Positions 15,881-23,867 of a stretch of DNA of 34,728 nucleotides are shown one piece after another. The translations under genes and the position numbers were made by a program. The stretch is from contig JBJKRS010000056.1 in the NCBI GenBank assembly GCA_046704525.1, positions 1 to 34,728 on the forward strand, written 5' to 3'. Every line of letters starts with the position of its first letter. Positions within the stretch are counted from its first letter, which is position 1. A model generated the notes under the pieces. The model ran no database searches, was not told where the DNA came from, and saw only the letters and a program-made list of their open reading frames with translations. Source of the DNA: GCA-965745 sp046704525 (GTDB lineage Archaea; Thermoplasmatota; Thermoplasmata; Thermoplasmatales; Thermoplasmataceae).

Positions 15881-16696
15881 ATGGATTGGGGAATGAGGAA
15901 CAGAATTTCAAGAATGATCAAGCCCTCTGACGGGAGATCAGTCATGCTTGCCTGCGACCACGGCTATTTCATGGGTCCTACCCGCAGGCTGGAGAATCCG
16001 AGGAAGACAATAGCACCGCTCCTGCCTTACGCTGATACGCTAGCAGTGACCAGGGGAGTTCTCAGGAACGCTGTCGATCCTGACAGCAGCACACCCATAC
16101 TTCTGAGAGTGTCTGGAGGGGCTAGCATCCTCAAAGATGATCTCAGCGATGAAGAGATAACCACATCCATGAAGGATGCAGTGAGCCTGAATGTTTCATC
16201 AGTGGCCATATCTGTCTTCGTCGGGTCACCTCATGAGAAGCAGTCACTTGTGAACCTATCAAAGCTGGTGGACGAGGGTGAGGAGTATGGGATGCCAGTC
16301 ATGGCCATTACTGCCGTGGGAAAGGAGCTCGAGAAGAGGGATGCCAAGTATCTCGCCCTTGCATGCAGGGTCTCAGCGGAGATAGGAGCCCACATAGTGA
16401 AGACCTACTACTGTGAGAATTTCAGCAAGGTTGCGGAAGGCTCGCCAGTTCCTCTCGTAGTTGCAGGGGGACCCAAGCTGAATTCAGAAGAGGATGTGTT
16501 CAACCTGGTGCATAATGCGCTGGAGGAAGGAGCCGTAGGAGTGGACATGGGAAGAAACATCTGGCAGAACGATAACCCTGTTGCAGTCATAAAGGCAATA
16601 AGATCTATCGTCCACGAGAAGGCCACAGTGAAGGAAGCACTGCAGGTCTTCAATGAGAATAAGGGAGCTTCCTCAGAGAGCAAGGTTAAGGCATAA
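15881..16696 (+). CDS. LsrF-like class I aldolase/thiolase (DhnA family)
   Basis: A 271-residue TIM-barrel Schiff-base enzyme. The N-terminus MDWGMRNRISRM, the VMLACDHGYFMGPT motif and the GVDMGRNIWQNDNPVAVIKA phosphate-binding end are close to bacterial LsrF (3-hydroxy-5-phosphonooxypentane-2,4-dione thiolase). The catalytic lysine is Lys174 in HIVKTYY. Archaeal fructose-bisphosphate aldolases and aminodideoxyheptulosonate synthases share the fold, but the ALDWGM-like start and DHGYF favour the LsrF branch. LsrF transfers an acetyl unit from a phosphorylated diketone to CoA. No Lsr transporter or kinase is here, so the role is likely general sugar-phosphate breakdown together with the divergent aldolase/dehydrogenase. 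Start: ATG 15881 is preceded by AAGGGGA about six bases upstream. Confidence 0.85.
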   Translation: MDWGMRNRISRMIKPSDGRSVMLACDHGYFMGPTRRLENPRKTIAPLLPYADTLAVTRGVLRNAVDPDSSTPILLRVSGGASILKDDLSDEEITTSMKDAVSLNVSSVAISVFVGSPHEKQSLVNLSKLVDEGEEYGMPVMAITAVGKELEKRDAKYLALACRVSAEIGAHIVKTYYCENFSKVAEGSPVPLVVAGGPKLNSEEDVFNLVHNALEEGAVGVDMGRNIWQNDNPVAVIKAIRSIVHEKATVKEALQVFNENKGASSESKVKA

Positions 16697-16773
16697 GCCT
16701 TACCCCAAACACTTTTTATTTTCGTCAGCGCCAGGAAACTCGCCGAAAATTTTTGTTCAAAACAGGATCAAAT

Positions 16774-19608
16774 TCACTTTTCCAGTCTTATCATTGGACG
16801 GCCGGGCCAAGGATTCTTGCCTCCGTCAGAAGGCGCGGCCTTATTGACTTCAACGCTGCATGAAAATGATTTCTCAAGATAGTCCTTGTTCAACTGGAGC
16901 AGAGAATATTCGTCAAATGGCTGAACCTGAATATTCTTCCTGTTCTTCATGAATTCCGGTATAAGTCTCTTCTGTGACTGACTCAGGTTTCCTCTTTCAT
17001 CGCTAAGGAGGTGGGTGGCGGCATCCATCAGGTCGTCGTTACATACCCCGATGCTTATGGAAGAAGGTGTTATCCCAGTGGCCTTTATTATCTGCCTGAC
17101 ATCATCCTCGACTTTCTGAAGGTATTCCTCAACAGATAGAACTGAATCTGTCAGCTTTTCGCTGTCAGCATCCATTGAAGATACAACTGAGTCTGGAAAG
17201 ATCCTGCTCATTGAGGGTTTCATGGATTGGAATACACTTGCCAGGTAACCTTCTGCAGAGCCAGAAAAACCAGCCTTGCTGACAAAACTGTCTTCGATGC
17301 ACTTGTGCCACAACTCTTCACAAAGGTGTGGTATAGTGGTAGAGAGCGCCACAAGCCAGTCCCTGGAGATATGCTTCAGGGCAAGATCCATATTCCCTCC
17401 CCTGGCTTCGAGCCTCCTCAGGTCATTGAGGACTTCATAGAAAATAGAAATAAACGCTGCTCGAAGGTTGTATGAGTCCATGTTCTTCCTGTACTCCTTC
17501 ATCCTGGTGTTGAATTTTGCAACAAACCAGAGATCGATTTGGCTTGGCTTCTTGGCAGTGTTCAAATCAGCTTTTTCGAAAATATCACGTAGTGATTCGT
17601 ATTTGCGTACCACCGTCTTGAGGTCGTTCTCGTTCCAGTCGAGTGTGGACTGAATGTCAGCCTGAATTGCCACATAAAGCCTGTAAATGTCGGCAGAATA
17701 TTGGTTTGAAATGTTCATCAATGAAATTACATTCCCCTTGCTCTTCGAAATTTTCGACCCGTTTGAAACAACAAGCCCGGAGATTATGAGCCCGCCTGGC
17801 TGGTGCTTCCGGTCGAAGAGTGCTGCATGATTCATTATGTAGAATGAAAGATGGTTTGAAAGGTGGGGGTAAGCAGTCAGCCTTATGTCGACACCATACC
17901 AGTAGTTGAAACTATTCCGTGCGGCATCGGCCATTTCCATCACGTCCTCCTTGAAACTTTTGGGCCGTTCACCGTTTGAGAAGATGTAATCTGTGATGTC
18001 ATCCGGGAGATTTCCGAGTGCAGCGAAAATACCCCTGATTTCCCCAATGCATGTGTAAACAGCCGGATAAATGGTCGAATCTGATAGTGACTCTATTATC
18101 CACCTTTCATCAAAAGGCAGCCGGGTTCCCAGTCCCCGTCTCCTGGCGCACGGCCTTTCCCTCAGCCAGTCTACAGACTCATTCATCGAAGTCCTGTAAA
18201 ATTCAGGATAATAGAACATGGAATTGACAAGGTCGTGGGCCTCTTTCTTCAGCCATTGGGGGGAATAATCGATGAACCACTGGTCTTTGAGCACTGCTAC
18301 AACTACTTTCGCCCCAGACCTTGTCTCTGCTTTCCTTGAAGTTTCCAGTACATTGAAGGCTTCGTGGCTCGAGATGAGTTTTTCCTTGATGGCTTCCCTT
18401 CCCTCGCTGACTTTCATTCCAGCGATTGATCCGCACGCTCTTCCCATCGTGCCATTGTAAAACTCTTCCTTGTAGAGTAATTGGGTAGCCTCCAGTAACT
18501 TGTCCCTGTCCTCGACCCCTTTTATATTGAGCTTCTCCACAAGGTTCCTTACAGTTGCATTGCTCTTTTTTGGCATCTCGATAATCACTGGCACTTCTTC
18601 CCTACTTGCAGGATCGAGGGCCACATAATCCCAAATTGAATGCCCTGGAACGGAATACACCACACCTGTCCCGTTGTCAGGATCCACAAATGTTGTTTCC
18701 AGTGCCCTGACTTCTTTCCCCGTTTCAGGCACAGTGTACGCCTGAGACAGTATTTCCTTATTTTGCACATCTCTGATATACTCGGTTTCATGCATCTGGA
18801 GCTTGAGCTTCTCAAAGGATTCTTTCGTTACTGCGTACTCTTTGCCCGATATTCTGCATATCACATATTTCAGGCCCTTTCCTATCCAGAGGTTTGTTAT
18901 TCCGTAAATGGTCTCAGGCCTGAGGGAAGCTGCTATGAGCGAGAATTTGCTGCCCTTGAAAATGACCCCAGTGAACTCCTCGATGGAAACTTTGTCCACA
19001 TCCCCGTCCTTAATGTCATCCTCTCCGACAGCATTGTCGTCTTCCACGCTGTATAAAACCGGATAGCTGCCCTTCTTTATCAGGTTCTTGGAATTCAGCT
19101 TGTGAAACTGCCACTTTACGAAGTCCTGGTACTGCACGTCTGCAGATGTAAACTCCCTAGTCCAGTCGATCGAGAATCCGAGCGAGTTGAAATCCCTTAT
19201 AACGGCCTTGGAGAAGTAGTCAGCAATGTTCTTCGGATCCTCGAAACTCTTCAGTCTCTCTTCTACAACACTCTCATCTTCGTATTGCAGAACGTAATCC
19301 CTGTACTGCTTCCTTGTTGCCTGGTCACCCATCCTCAGTCTTTGAGAAAATGCAAGTATGGGTGTTCCGCTCTGGTGGAATGCCATTGGAAAGAGAACAT
19401 TGTACCCTACGGCCCTCTTGTACCTGGCAATGATATCTGCAAGCGTGTAGGTCCTGCCATGGCCCACATGTAGCGAGCCGTTCACATATGGCCATGGAAC
19501 AGTGATAAAGAATTTCTCTCTTGACCTGTCAATTTCAGGCTCGAATATTCGATTCTCCCGCCAGAGTTCCTGCCATTTCCTGTCTTCTGTTCTATCCATG
19601 GAGACCAT
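16774..19608 (-). CDS. leuS: Leucyl-tRNA synthetase (archaeal type)
   Basis: A 944-residue class I synthetase that charges tRNA-Leu. The HIGH motif is HVGHGR near residue 47, the CP1 editing domain contains SLRPETIYGITNLW, ERPCARRRGLGT is the conserved archaeal/eukaryotic segment before KMSKS, and the KMSKS motif is SKISKSKGN. The C-terminal part after about residue 690 is the anticodon-binding domain and the archaeal extension. Start: the frame is open to 19650, but the ATG at 19606-19608 overlaps the PdaD stop as TGATG, the usual form of translational coupling; another ATG follows three codons later. It converges with the LsrF-like gene. Confidence 0.96.
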   Translation of the reverse strand: MVSMDRTEDRKWQELWRENRIFEPEIDRSREKFFITVPWPYVNGSLHVGHGRTYTLADIIARYKRAVGYNVLFPMAFHQSGTPILAFSQRLRMGDQATRKQYRDYVLQYEDESVVEERLKSFEDPKNIADYFSKAVIRDFNSLGFSIDWTREFTSADVQYQDFVKWQFHKLNSKNLIKKGSYPVLYSVEDDNAVGEDDIKDGDVDKVSIEEFTGVIFKGSKFSLIAASLRPETIYGITNLWIGKGLKYVICRISGKEYAVTKESFEKLKLQMHETEYIRDVQNKEILSQAYTVPETGKEVRALETTFVDPDNGTGVVYSVPGHSIWDYVALDPASREEVPVIIEMPKKSNATVRNLVEKLNIKGVEDRDKLLEATQLLYKEEFYNGTMGRACGSIAGMKVSEGREAIKEKLISSHEAFNVLETSRKAETRSGAKVVVAVLKDQWFIDYSPQWLKKEAHDLVNSMFYYPEFYRTSMNESVDWLRERPCARRRGLGTRLPFDERWIIESLSDSTIYPAVYTCIGEIRGIFAALGNLPDDITDYIFSNGERPKSFKEDVMEMADAARNSFNYWYGVDIRLTAYPHLSNHLSFYIMNHAALFDRKHQPGGLIISGLVVSNGSKISKSKGNVISLMNISNQYSADIYRLYVAIQADIQSTLDWNENDLKTVVRKYESLRDIFEKADLNTAKKPSQIDLWFVAKFNTRMKEYRKNMDSYNLRAAFISIFYEVLNDLRRLEARGGNMDLALKHISRDWLVALSTTIPHLCEELWHKCIEDSFVSKAGFSGSAEGYLASVFQSMKPSMSRIFPDSVVSSMDADSEKLTDSVLSVEEYLQKVEDDVRQIIKATGITPSSISIGVCNDDLMDAATHLLSDERGNLSQSQKRLIPEFMKNRKNIQVQPFDEYSLLQLNKDYLEKSFSCSVEVNKAAPSDGGKNPWPGRPMIRLEK

Positions 19609-20156
19609 CACTGGACAATAAGGACTGCTGCGGCTATTGTGGTCGTCCATTCACCTGCCCTCAGAACCACTGCAGTGGAGCAAATGTTGCGAGTTGTAAG
19701 TATCTTATCTCCCAGTACATATTCCTCTTTGTCCTTGTCCCAGACAAGGCTGTCTGATTCCCCCATTGTGCTGGATAGCATTTCCGCAGCCAGTTTCTCT
19801 GCAAAGAACCCTGCCACCTTCTCTGTTTCACCAAAACTATGATGTTCACTTAGATATCCCCATTTTGTCCGGTCAGTTGGAATAGCGTATCCTATGGCTG
19901 AGGAAACCATCCTGTTAAGTTCGTTTGAGGAATTCCTGGCCAGTACTGAGAAAAGTATCTGCCCTGGAGAGTGCAACTTGAGCCCCTCTTTCCTGTCGAC
20001 CACTTCGGCGTACGGCGGGAAGATTGAGCTTATGCTCGAAAGGTTGTACTCGGCTATGCCGCCGTCCCTTAGTGCCTCCTCAAATGACTGCAGCAGGCTG
20101 TCGCCTCTGCCAACTCCTCTGGTAAAGAAAACCTTCTTTGGGACAAATGGGGGCAT
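19608..20156 (-). CDS. pdaD: Pyruvoyl-dependent arginine decarboxylase
   Basis: A 182-residue proenzyme that cleaves itself and decarboxylates arginine to agmatine. The cleavage site lies in LSSISSIFPP, most likely between Ser43 and Ser44; the new N-terminal Ser becomes the pyruvoyl group. VPKKVFFTRGVGRG at the start, SPGQILFSVLAR and IGYAIPTDRTKWGYLSEHH are family motifs, with the catalytic Glu in HHSFGETE. In Euryarchaeota agmatine feeds polyamine synthesis and the agmatidine modification of tRNA-Ile2. The gene's stop codon overlaps the LeuRS start, and archease lies 51 bases upstream on the same strand. Confidence 0.93.
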   Translation of the reverse strand: MPPFVPKKVFFTRGVGRGDSLLQSFEEALRDGGIAEYNLSSISSIFPPYAEVVDRKEGLKLHSPGQILFSVLARNSSNELNRMVSSAIGYAIPTDRTKWGYLSEHHSFGETEKVAGFFAEKLAAEMLSSTMGESDSLVWDKDKEEYVLGDKILTTRNICSTAVVLRAGEWTTTIAAAVLIVQ

Positions 20157-20207
20157 AGGGGCGTAATACCATTGATTCTTTAATAGCTTTCCTGCAAGGA
20201 GTCTCGA

Positions 20208-20615
20208 TCAGATGTCAAATACGACTTCTGCCACTCCTTTCTGCGGCGATACAGTCACGCCGTGGTAAGTCACAGCCTTGATAACGTTCCTGAAGTCCAT
20301 ATCCTCCGTAACATGGGCTCCCTTTATCAAGCCGTGTATGCTTCTGCCATCGTCGCTGCAGATCAGTTCCGGCATGAAGTAGAGAACATTGCTTGTTTCA
20401 AGTTGCAACAAGATGTCTGAAAGAAGGTCTACAAGCAGGAATTCTGGCATGCCGGATTCCATTTTGATTGCATATTGGATGTTGGCACTGAGATCTGAAG
20501 TGCCAAGAATTACATCCGCGAAAGCCTCAACACAATTGTTGAAGAGTTCCCTATATGTCGCTCCAAAAACTCTGATGCCGATGTCAGCAGTATGCTCTAG
20601 AATTTCATATTTCAA
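20208..20615 (-). CDS. Archease (activator of the RtcB tRNA ligase)
   Basis: A 135-residue small acidic protein that promotes guanylylation and turnover of RtcB during tRNA splicing ligation. Family marks are EHTADIGIRVFG at the N-terminus, a central DLLSDILLQLE, and KAVTYHGVTV near the C-terminus with Asp and His residues of the metal site. The start codon appears to be TTG (20613-20615): an in-frame stop lies three codons upstream, and no ATG precedes the conserved EHTADIG. No RtcB gene is in the window. The minus strand upstream is T-rich (20630-20650), which may both end the Tes transcript and serve as the promoter region here. Confidence 0.9.
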   Translation of the reverse strand: MKYEILEHTADIGIRVFGATYRELFNNCVEAFADVILGTSDLSANIQYAIKMESGMPEFLLVDLLSDILLQLETSNVLYFMPELICSDDGRSIHGLIKGAHVTEDMDFRNVIKAVTYHGVTVSPQKGVAEVVFDI

Positions 20616-20659
20616 TGGTAATCAGATTAAAAGAAAAATAAAAAGGGTTTGTGGATGAT

Positions 20660-22495
20660 TTACTCTTCGAGCTGCTCATCCGGCCTGGTAGACTGAATCA
20701 CAGGTATAGGCTTCTTGAGGTTAAGGCCGATTTCACTCTCTGAGAGTTCCCTGCCTATGCTCTTGTTGTAGAAGTCTATGATCCTCTGCTTGTCTTCCAT
20801 GCTGTAGTCCCTGAAGTACTTGTCCTTCTTCAGGATCTTTCCTGTCCTCTCCTCGTAGGTTCTGGCAGGAACAGAGTACTTCCTCTGTGTTGCATCCCTG
20901 TACATTTCAGGAATCACATTGAAAGCACAGAATGGAACGACTCTTCCATCAGGCATTGCGTAATGGATATCGCACCTTTCCACTCTGTCAACATCGTATG
21001 TGTATGGGTCCATGAAGTGCATGAATCCTATGAACATCGACTTGTAGTGGAAAGCCTTGAGCCCATGGTAGTCTCCGTCTGTGAAAGCGTTGTAGACCAT
21101 GTCCTTGAGCTTGAAGTCCTTCGGGGCCTTCTCATAGTCAACAAACCTTCTCAGGCTGAGAAGCAGCTTTGATGCCGAGGTTACCTTCCTGATCTTCTTG
21201 AATGAAGAGTTCTTCATCTCGTCAGCGAGCTCACCTATGTACTCGAACATTCCCTTGACATCGATGAATCTCGTGATGGGTATGATTCTGTCGTCATCCT
21301 TGAAGATGTAGGTTCCCATTCCACAGGCAAAGTGGATTGACAGTTTGTACATCTCCTTTCCCTTAAGCTGCTCTACGAAGTTGGAGACCTTCGCGGTGGA
21401 CGGAACAGTGAAGAAATCTTCCCTTCCGATCATGCCGTCAGTCTGCTGCTCAATCTTCTTGATAGCTCCGGGGATTGTGACTCTCTGTTTGGCCCTCATC
21501 CTCTCTGGCATCCTTCCCACCAGGCTGACTGGCTGGAAGTTTACAGCCCTTACTACGTCAATGTTTGAGAGACCGAACTTAATCATGTCACCCAGGTACA
21601 TGTCGTTTATTCCACCAATGATTGTTGGAACAAGGACTACGCCCAGAGGGGCCTTCCTGTAGTTGTCCAGTGCTGCGGGTATCTCCCAGAAGTTCTTCGG
21701 GTTTGACCTTGGGGTTGGACCGTCGAAACTTGTGTAGATTACATTTGATCCTGCCTCCCTTATCTTCTTCGGGAAATCTGGGTCGAATGCTGCCCTTACA
21801 CTGTTTGTGTTGAGCTGTATGTGCTCGTATCCCTCTTCTCTTGCAATCTTAATGATGTCTATGATATCATCCCTTATTGCCGGCTCTCCGCCAGTTATCT
21901 GAACTGCGTTTGCGCCAACAGGCTTCTCATTCCTCATCCTTCTGAGCATCATGCGGACCTGGTCCTGTGATGGCTCATAGATTGGCTCATCCTCTTTGGC
22001 ATAGAAGAAGCAGTACCAGCAGGAGAGATCGCACCTGTTTGTGACAACAACGTTGCCCAGGCCAGTGTGTGACTTGTGCTTAACACAAAGACCGCAGTGT
22101 GTTGGGCACTTGATCTTTGACTCGAGGTATGCTACGTGGGGGTTCAGAATCTTGACTCCAGGGTCCAGCCATCTCTTGGCTTCCTGGTACATCTCGTAGT
22201 CCTCCCAGTACTTCTCCTCTGTTATTCCGTGCTCAGCACACTCCTTGACAAGCTTTACTTCTCCGGAGTTTTCGTAAACTATTGCCGGTATCCTCATCTG
22301 GTCGAACTTCTCGTCGTCAACGCATATAGGACACAGACTAAGAGTGACTCTAAGAATCATCATTTCTGGATTAATCAGATGCCCCATGTTGTTGACGAAC
22401 TCGTCAACTGTTGCGAACGGAGCATTTTTGCTCAGTTCGAAGTCGTTGGCGAATCTGACTTCCGGATACCTCTCTTTTTCCTCAGACACAATCAT
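20660..22495 (-). CDS. tes: Tetraether lipid synthase, radical SAM (Tes)
   Basis: A 611-residue radical SAM protein. Counting from the ATG at 22493-22495, the SAM cluster is C155-xxx-C159-xx-C162 (RCDLSCWYCFFYA), preceded by CPTHCGLC (C130, C134, C137) and an N-terminal CPIC pair near residues 55-58, so several metal sites are present. TGGEPAIRDD and the later SFDGPTPR also fit. This architecture is that of the MJ0619/MA_1486-type enzyme shown to join two archaeols biphytanyl-fashion to make tetraether lipids. Start choice: the frame also opens at a GTG (22505-22507), but GGTGAT at 22504-22509 stands 7 bases before the ATG as a Shine-Dalgarno sequence and so overlaps that GTG. A TATA-like box at 22533-22542 gives a leader of about 17 bases. 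Confidence 0.88.
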   Translation of the reverse strand: MIVSEEKERYPEVRFANDFELSKNAPFATVDEFVNNMGHLINPEMMILRVTLSLCPICVDDEKFDQMRIPAIVYENSGEVKLVKECAEHGITEEKYWEDYEMYQEAKRWLDPGVKILNPHVAYLESKIKCPTHCGLCVKHKSHTGLGNVVVTNRCDLSCWYCFFYAKEDEPIYEPSQDQVRMMLRRMRNEKPVGANAVQITGGEPAIRDDIIDIIKIAREEGYEHIQLNTNSVRAAFDPDFPKKIREAGSNVIYTSFDGPTPRSNPKNFWEIPAALDNYRKAPLGVVLVPTIIGGINDMYLGDMIKFGLSNIDVVRAVNFQPVSLVGRMPERMRAKQRVTIPGAIKKIEQQTDGMIGREDFFTVPSTAKVSNFVEQLKGKEMYKLSIHFACGMGTYIFKDDDRIIPITRFIDVKGMFEYIGELADEMKNSSFKKIRKVTSASKLLLSLRRFVDYEKAPKDFKLKDMVYNAFTDGDYHGLKAFHYKSMFIGFMHFMDPYTYDVDRVERCDIHYAMPDGRVVPFCAFNVIPEMYRDATQRKYSVPARTYEERTGKILKKDKYFRDYSMEDKQRIIDFYNKSIGRELSESEIGLNLKKPIPVIQSTRPDEQLEE

Positions 22496-22532
22496 TTCTG
22501 GTATCACCTATTCTGTAAGAGTAAAATGTGGA

Positions 22533-22542
22533 TATATTAAAA
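22533..22542 (-). promoter_or_regulatory. TATA box for tes
   Basis: On the minus strand this reads TTTAATATAT, centred about 43 bases before the ATG. With transcription starting near 22512 the leader would begin just upstream of the GGTGAT ribosome-binding site at 22504-22509. Confidence 0.5.
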
Positions 22543-22960
22543 CAGTTTTGTCGGAGTTGTAGCTAATTCGCTATTTTCCTTATTAGTTCATTATCCTACA
22601 TATTGAAGGTTTATGTAGTTTAATTGAATAACTTGCTAAGCCGCTCCTAATAGGACTTTGCAGACCTGCCATACATTTATACATTATATTCTTTTGCCTA
22701 TCCCTGTCATGGTAGTATTTAAAGATTGAGTAAAATGAAATTTCGTTTTTGTGTCAGTCAATTGTGATACATACACAGGATTATGCAATATTGGCGCGCA
22801 CTTTCACTCTACATCTTTTCTCTATTTTATTTAGGTCTTCGCTACAGGCTGCACCTGTCTTGCCTGAATCGGTTAAACTGAAACCAGAATCGCTCAATCT
22901 TGATTGGTGCATGTTCATCTCATAAGTGCTGGAAAGAGGCATCCGAGCACTTGAAACAAC
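22543..22960 (+). other. Non-coding stretch with three tandem stem-loops; possible ncRNA
   Basis: No credible gene lies between tes and tRNA-Gly. The plus strand holds a TATA-like TATTTAAAG at 22716-22724 with no long frame after it; the only ATG nearby opens a 10-codon frame. Downstream are three simple hairpins: ACAGG/CCTGT (22844-22858), CAATC/GATTG (22895-22906) and AAGTGCT-GGA/TCC-AGCACTT (22924-22952, one bulged G, 8-base loop). An RNA from about 22746 to 22955 would end in the strongest hairpin. No known RNA family was recognised. No T-run follows, so a terminator is doubtful. Confidence 0.3.
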
Positions 22961-22970
22961 TAATATATAT
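22961..22970 (+). promoter_or_regulatory. TATA box for tRNA-Gly
   Basis: TAATATATAT is centred 27 bases before the first base of the tRNA, the classical archaeal distance for a transcript starting at or close to the mature 5' end. Confidence 0.65.
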
Positions 22971-22992
22971 CACGGAATCAATCAGGGTGCAA

Positions 22993-23065
22993 GCGGGTGT
23001 GGTGTAGCCTGGTAACACGCGAGCTTGCCAAGCTCGTGCCTCGGGTCCAAATCCCGGCACCCGCA
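22993..23065 (+). tRNA. tRNA-Gly (anticodon GCC)
   Basis: A 73-nt cloverleaf without intron or encoded CCA. Acceptor GCGGGTG pairs fully with CACCCGC plus discriminator A. The D-stem GTGT/ACAC closes loop AGCCTGGTA with A14, G15, G18, G19, A21. The anticodon stem CGAGC/GCTCG closes TTGCCAA, so the anticodon is GCC and reads GGC and GGU. The T-stem is TCGGG/CCCGG with a U-G pair at its base. The T-loop reads TCCAAAT, so position 55 is C where nearly all elongator tRNAs have U (pseudouridine). Confidence 0.93.
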
Positions 23066-23173
23066 TCATGTTTCTCGCTTCCAGTTTTTTTTGAGTACAC
23101 CAGTTGTGTCAGCATTATCAATAGTAATGGGAAATGACAAACCTTTAAGGGCTGGATTTCCGTAATTCTACGC

Positions 23174-23605
23174 ATGCATGACAATCCAGATTGCAGCATA
23201 TGCAATGGAAAAGCAGATGATATATTTAGGAGGGTTGAGGTCTGGTCCAGTGAAACCTGGAAACTCTCCATGAGTACCTATTCAGGGGTTGCCGGATTCT
23301 GCTACCTTGAGCCAAAGAGGCATATCGAGTATATTACCGACTTGACCGGGAAAGAAGCGGAAGAATTCGGAGGAGTGCTGTCGCGAGCCTCAAGTGCGTT
23401 AAAGAAAGCAACTGGCGCAAAGCTCATTTACGCGTATATTTACGGAGATCATATCCCCCACCTGCATGTCCATATCGCCCCTCATGTTGATGGTGATGCA
23501 TATTATGACGACGTCATCCGTGAAGACGCTGAAATTGGGGAAGGTGTGATGACACCAGAGGCAATAGACGAGTTGAAAGCTGCAATAAAAGGCAATTTGT
23601 CCTGA
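23174..23605 (+). CDS. HIT family hydrolase
   Basis: A 143-residue cytosolic histidine-triad protein that hydrolyses nucleotide phosphoramidates or dinucleoside polyphosphates. The catalytic triad motif is HLHVHIA (His96, His98, His100) with His93 and His104 nearby. The N-terminal DCSIC pair may be part of a zinc site, as in many HIT proteins, but its partner His residues are not certain. The body follows the usual pattern (CYLEPKRHIEYITDLT). A TATA-like TTTAAG (23144-23149) lies 27 bases before the ATG, which suggests a leaderless message. It stands alone between tRNA-Gly and the transhydrogenase genes. Confidence 0.9.
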   Translation: MHDNPDCSICNGKADDIFRRVEVWSSETWKLSMSTYSGVAGFCYLEPKRHIEYITDLTGKEAEEFGGVLSRASSALKKATGAKLIYAYIYGDHIPHLHVHIAPHVDGDAYYDDVIREDAEIGEGVMTPEAIDELKAAIKGNLS

Positions 23606-23840
23606 CTGGCGTTCACTGATAGCAATTAAGCACCTATCCACTTTTCTGAGATCCCACTCAGTACCTTCTGATAGTAGCCCATATTTGCCTCTGCCACTCT
23701 ATTTAGACGCTGACACCGAATTGAGCTATTGCTTAGATGAATCCTTTCCGTGTCATCTTCCCAGATATGTGCCATTGAGGCGAAATTCCTGTGTCAAATG
23801 CTGCGTCTTCCTGTGGCAATCCTAAAAAGTATGGTTAAAC

Positions 23841-23849
23841 GTTTAAAGC
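23841..23849 (+). promoter_or_regulatory. TATA-like box for the transhydrogenase operon
   Basis: GTTTAAAGC is centred 23 bases before the ATG at 23868. No ribosome-binding site precedes that ATG, so a leaderless message is likely for the first gene, while the following two genes have coupled starts. Confidence 0.5.
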
Positions 23850-23867
23850 CCATTCAACGCTAAAAAT

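Noticed and set aside
15881..16696. Naming the DhnA-family enzyme a gluconeogenic fructose-bisphosphate aldolase
   Set aside because: The N-terminus and DHGYF motif fit LsrF better than archaeal FBP aldolase; activity on fructose bisphosphate cannot be excluded.
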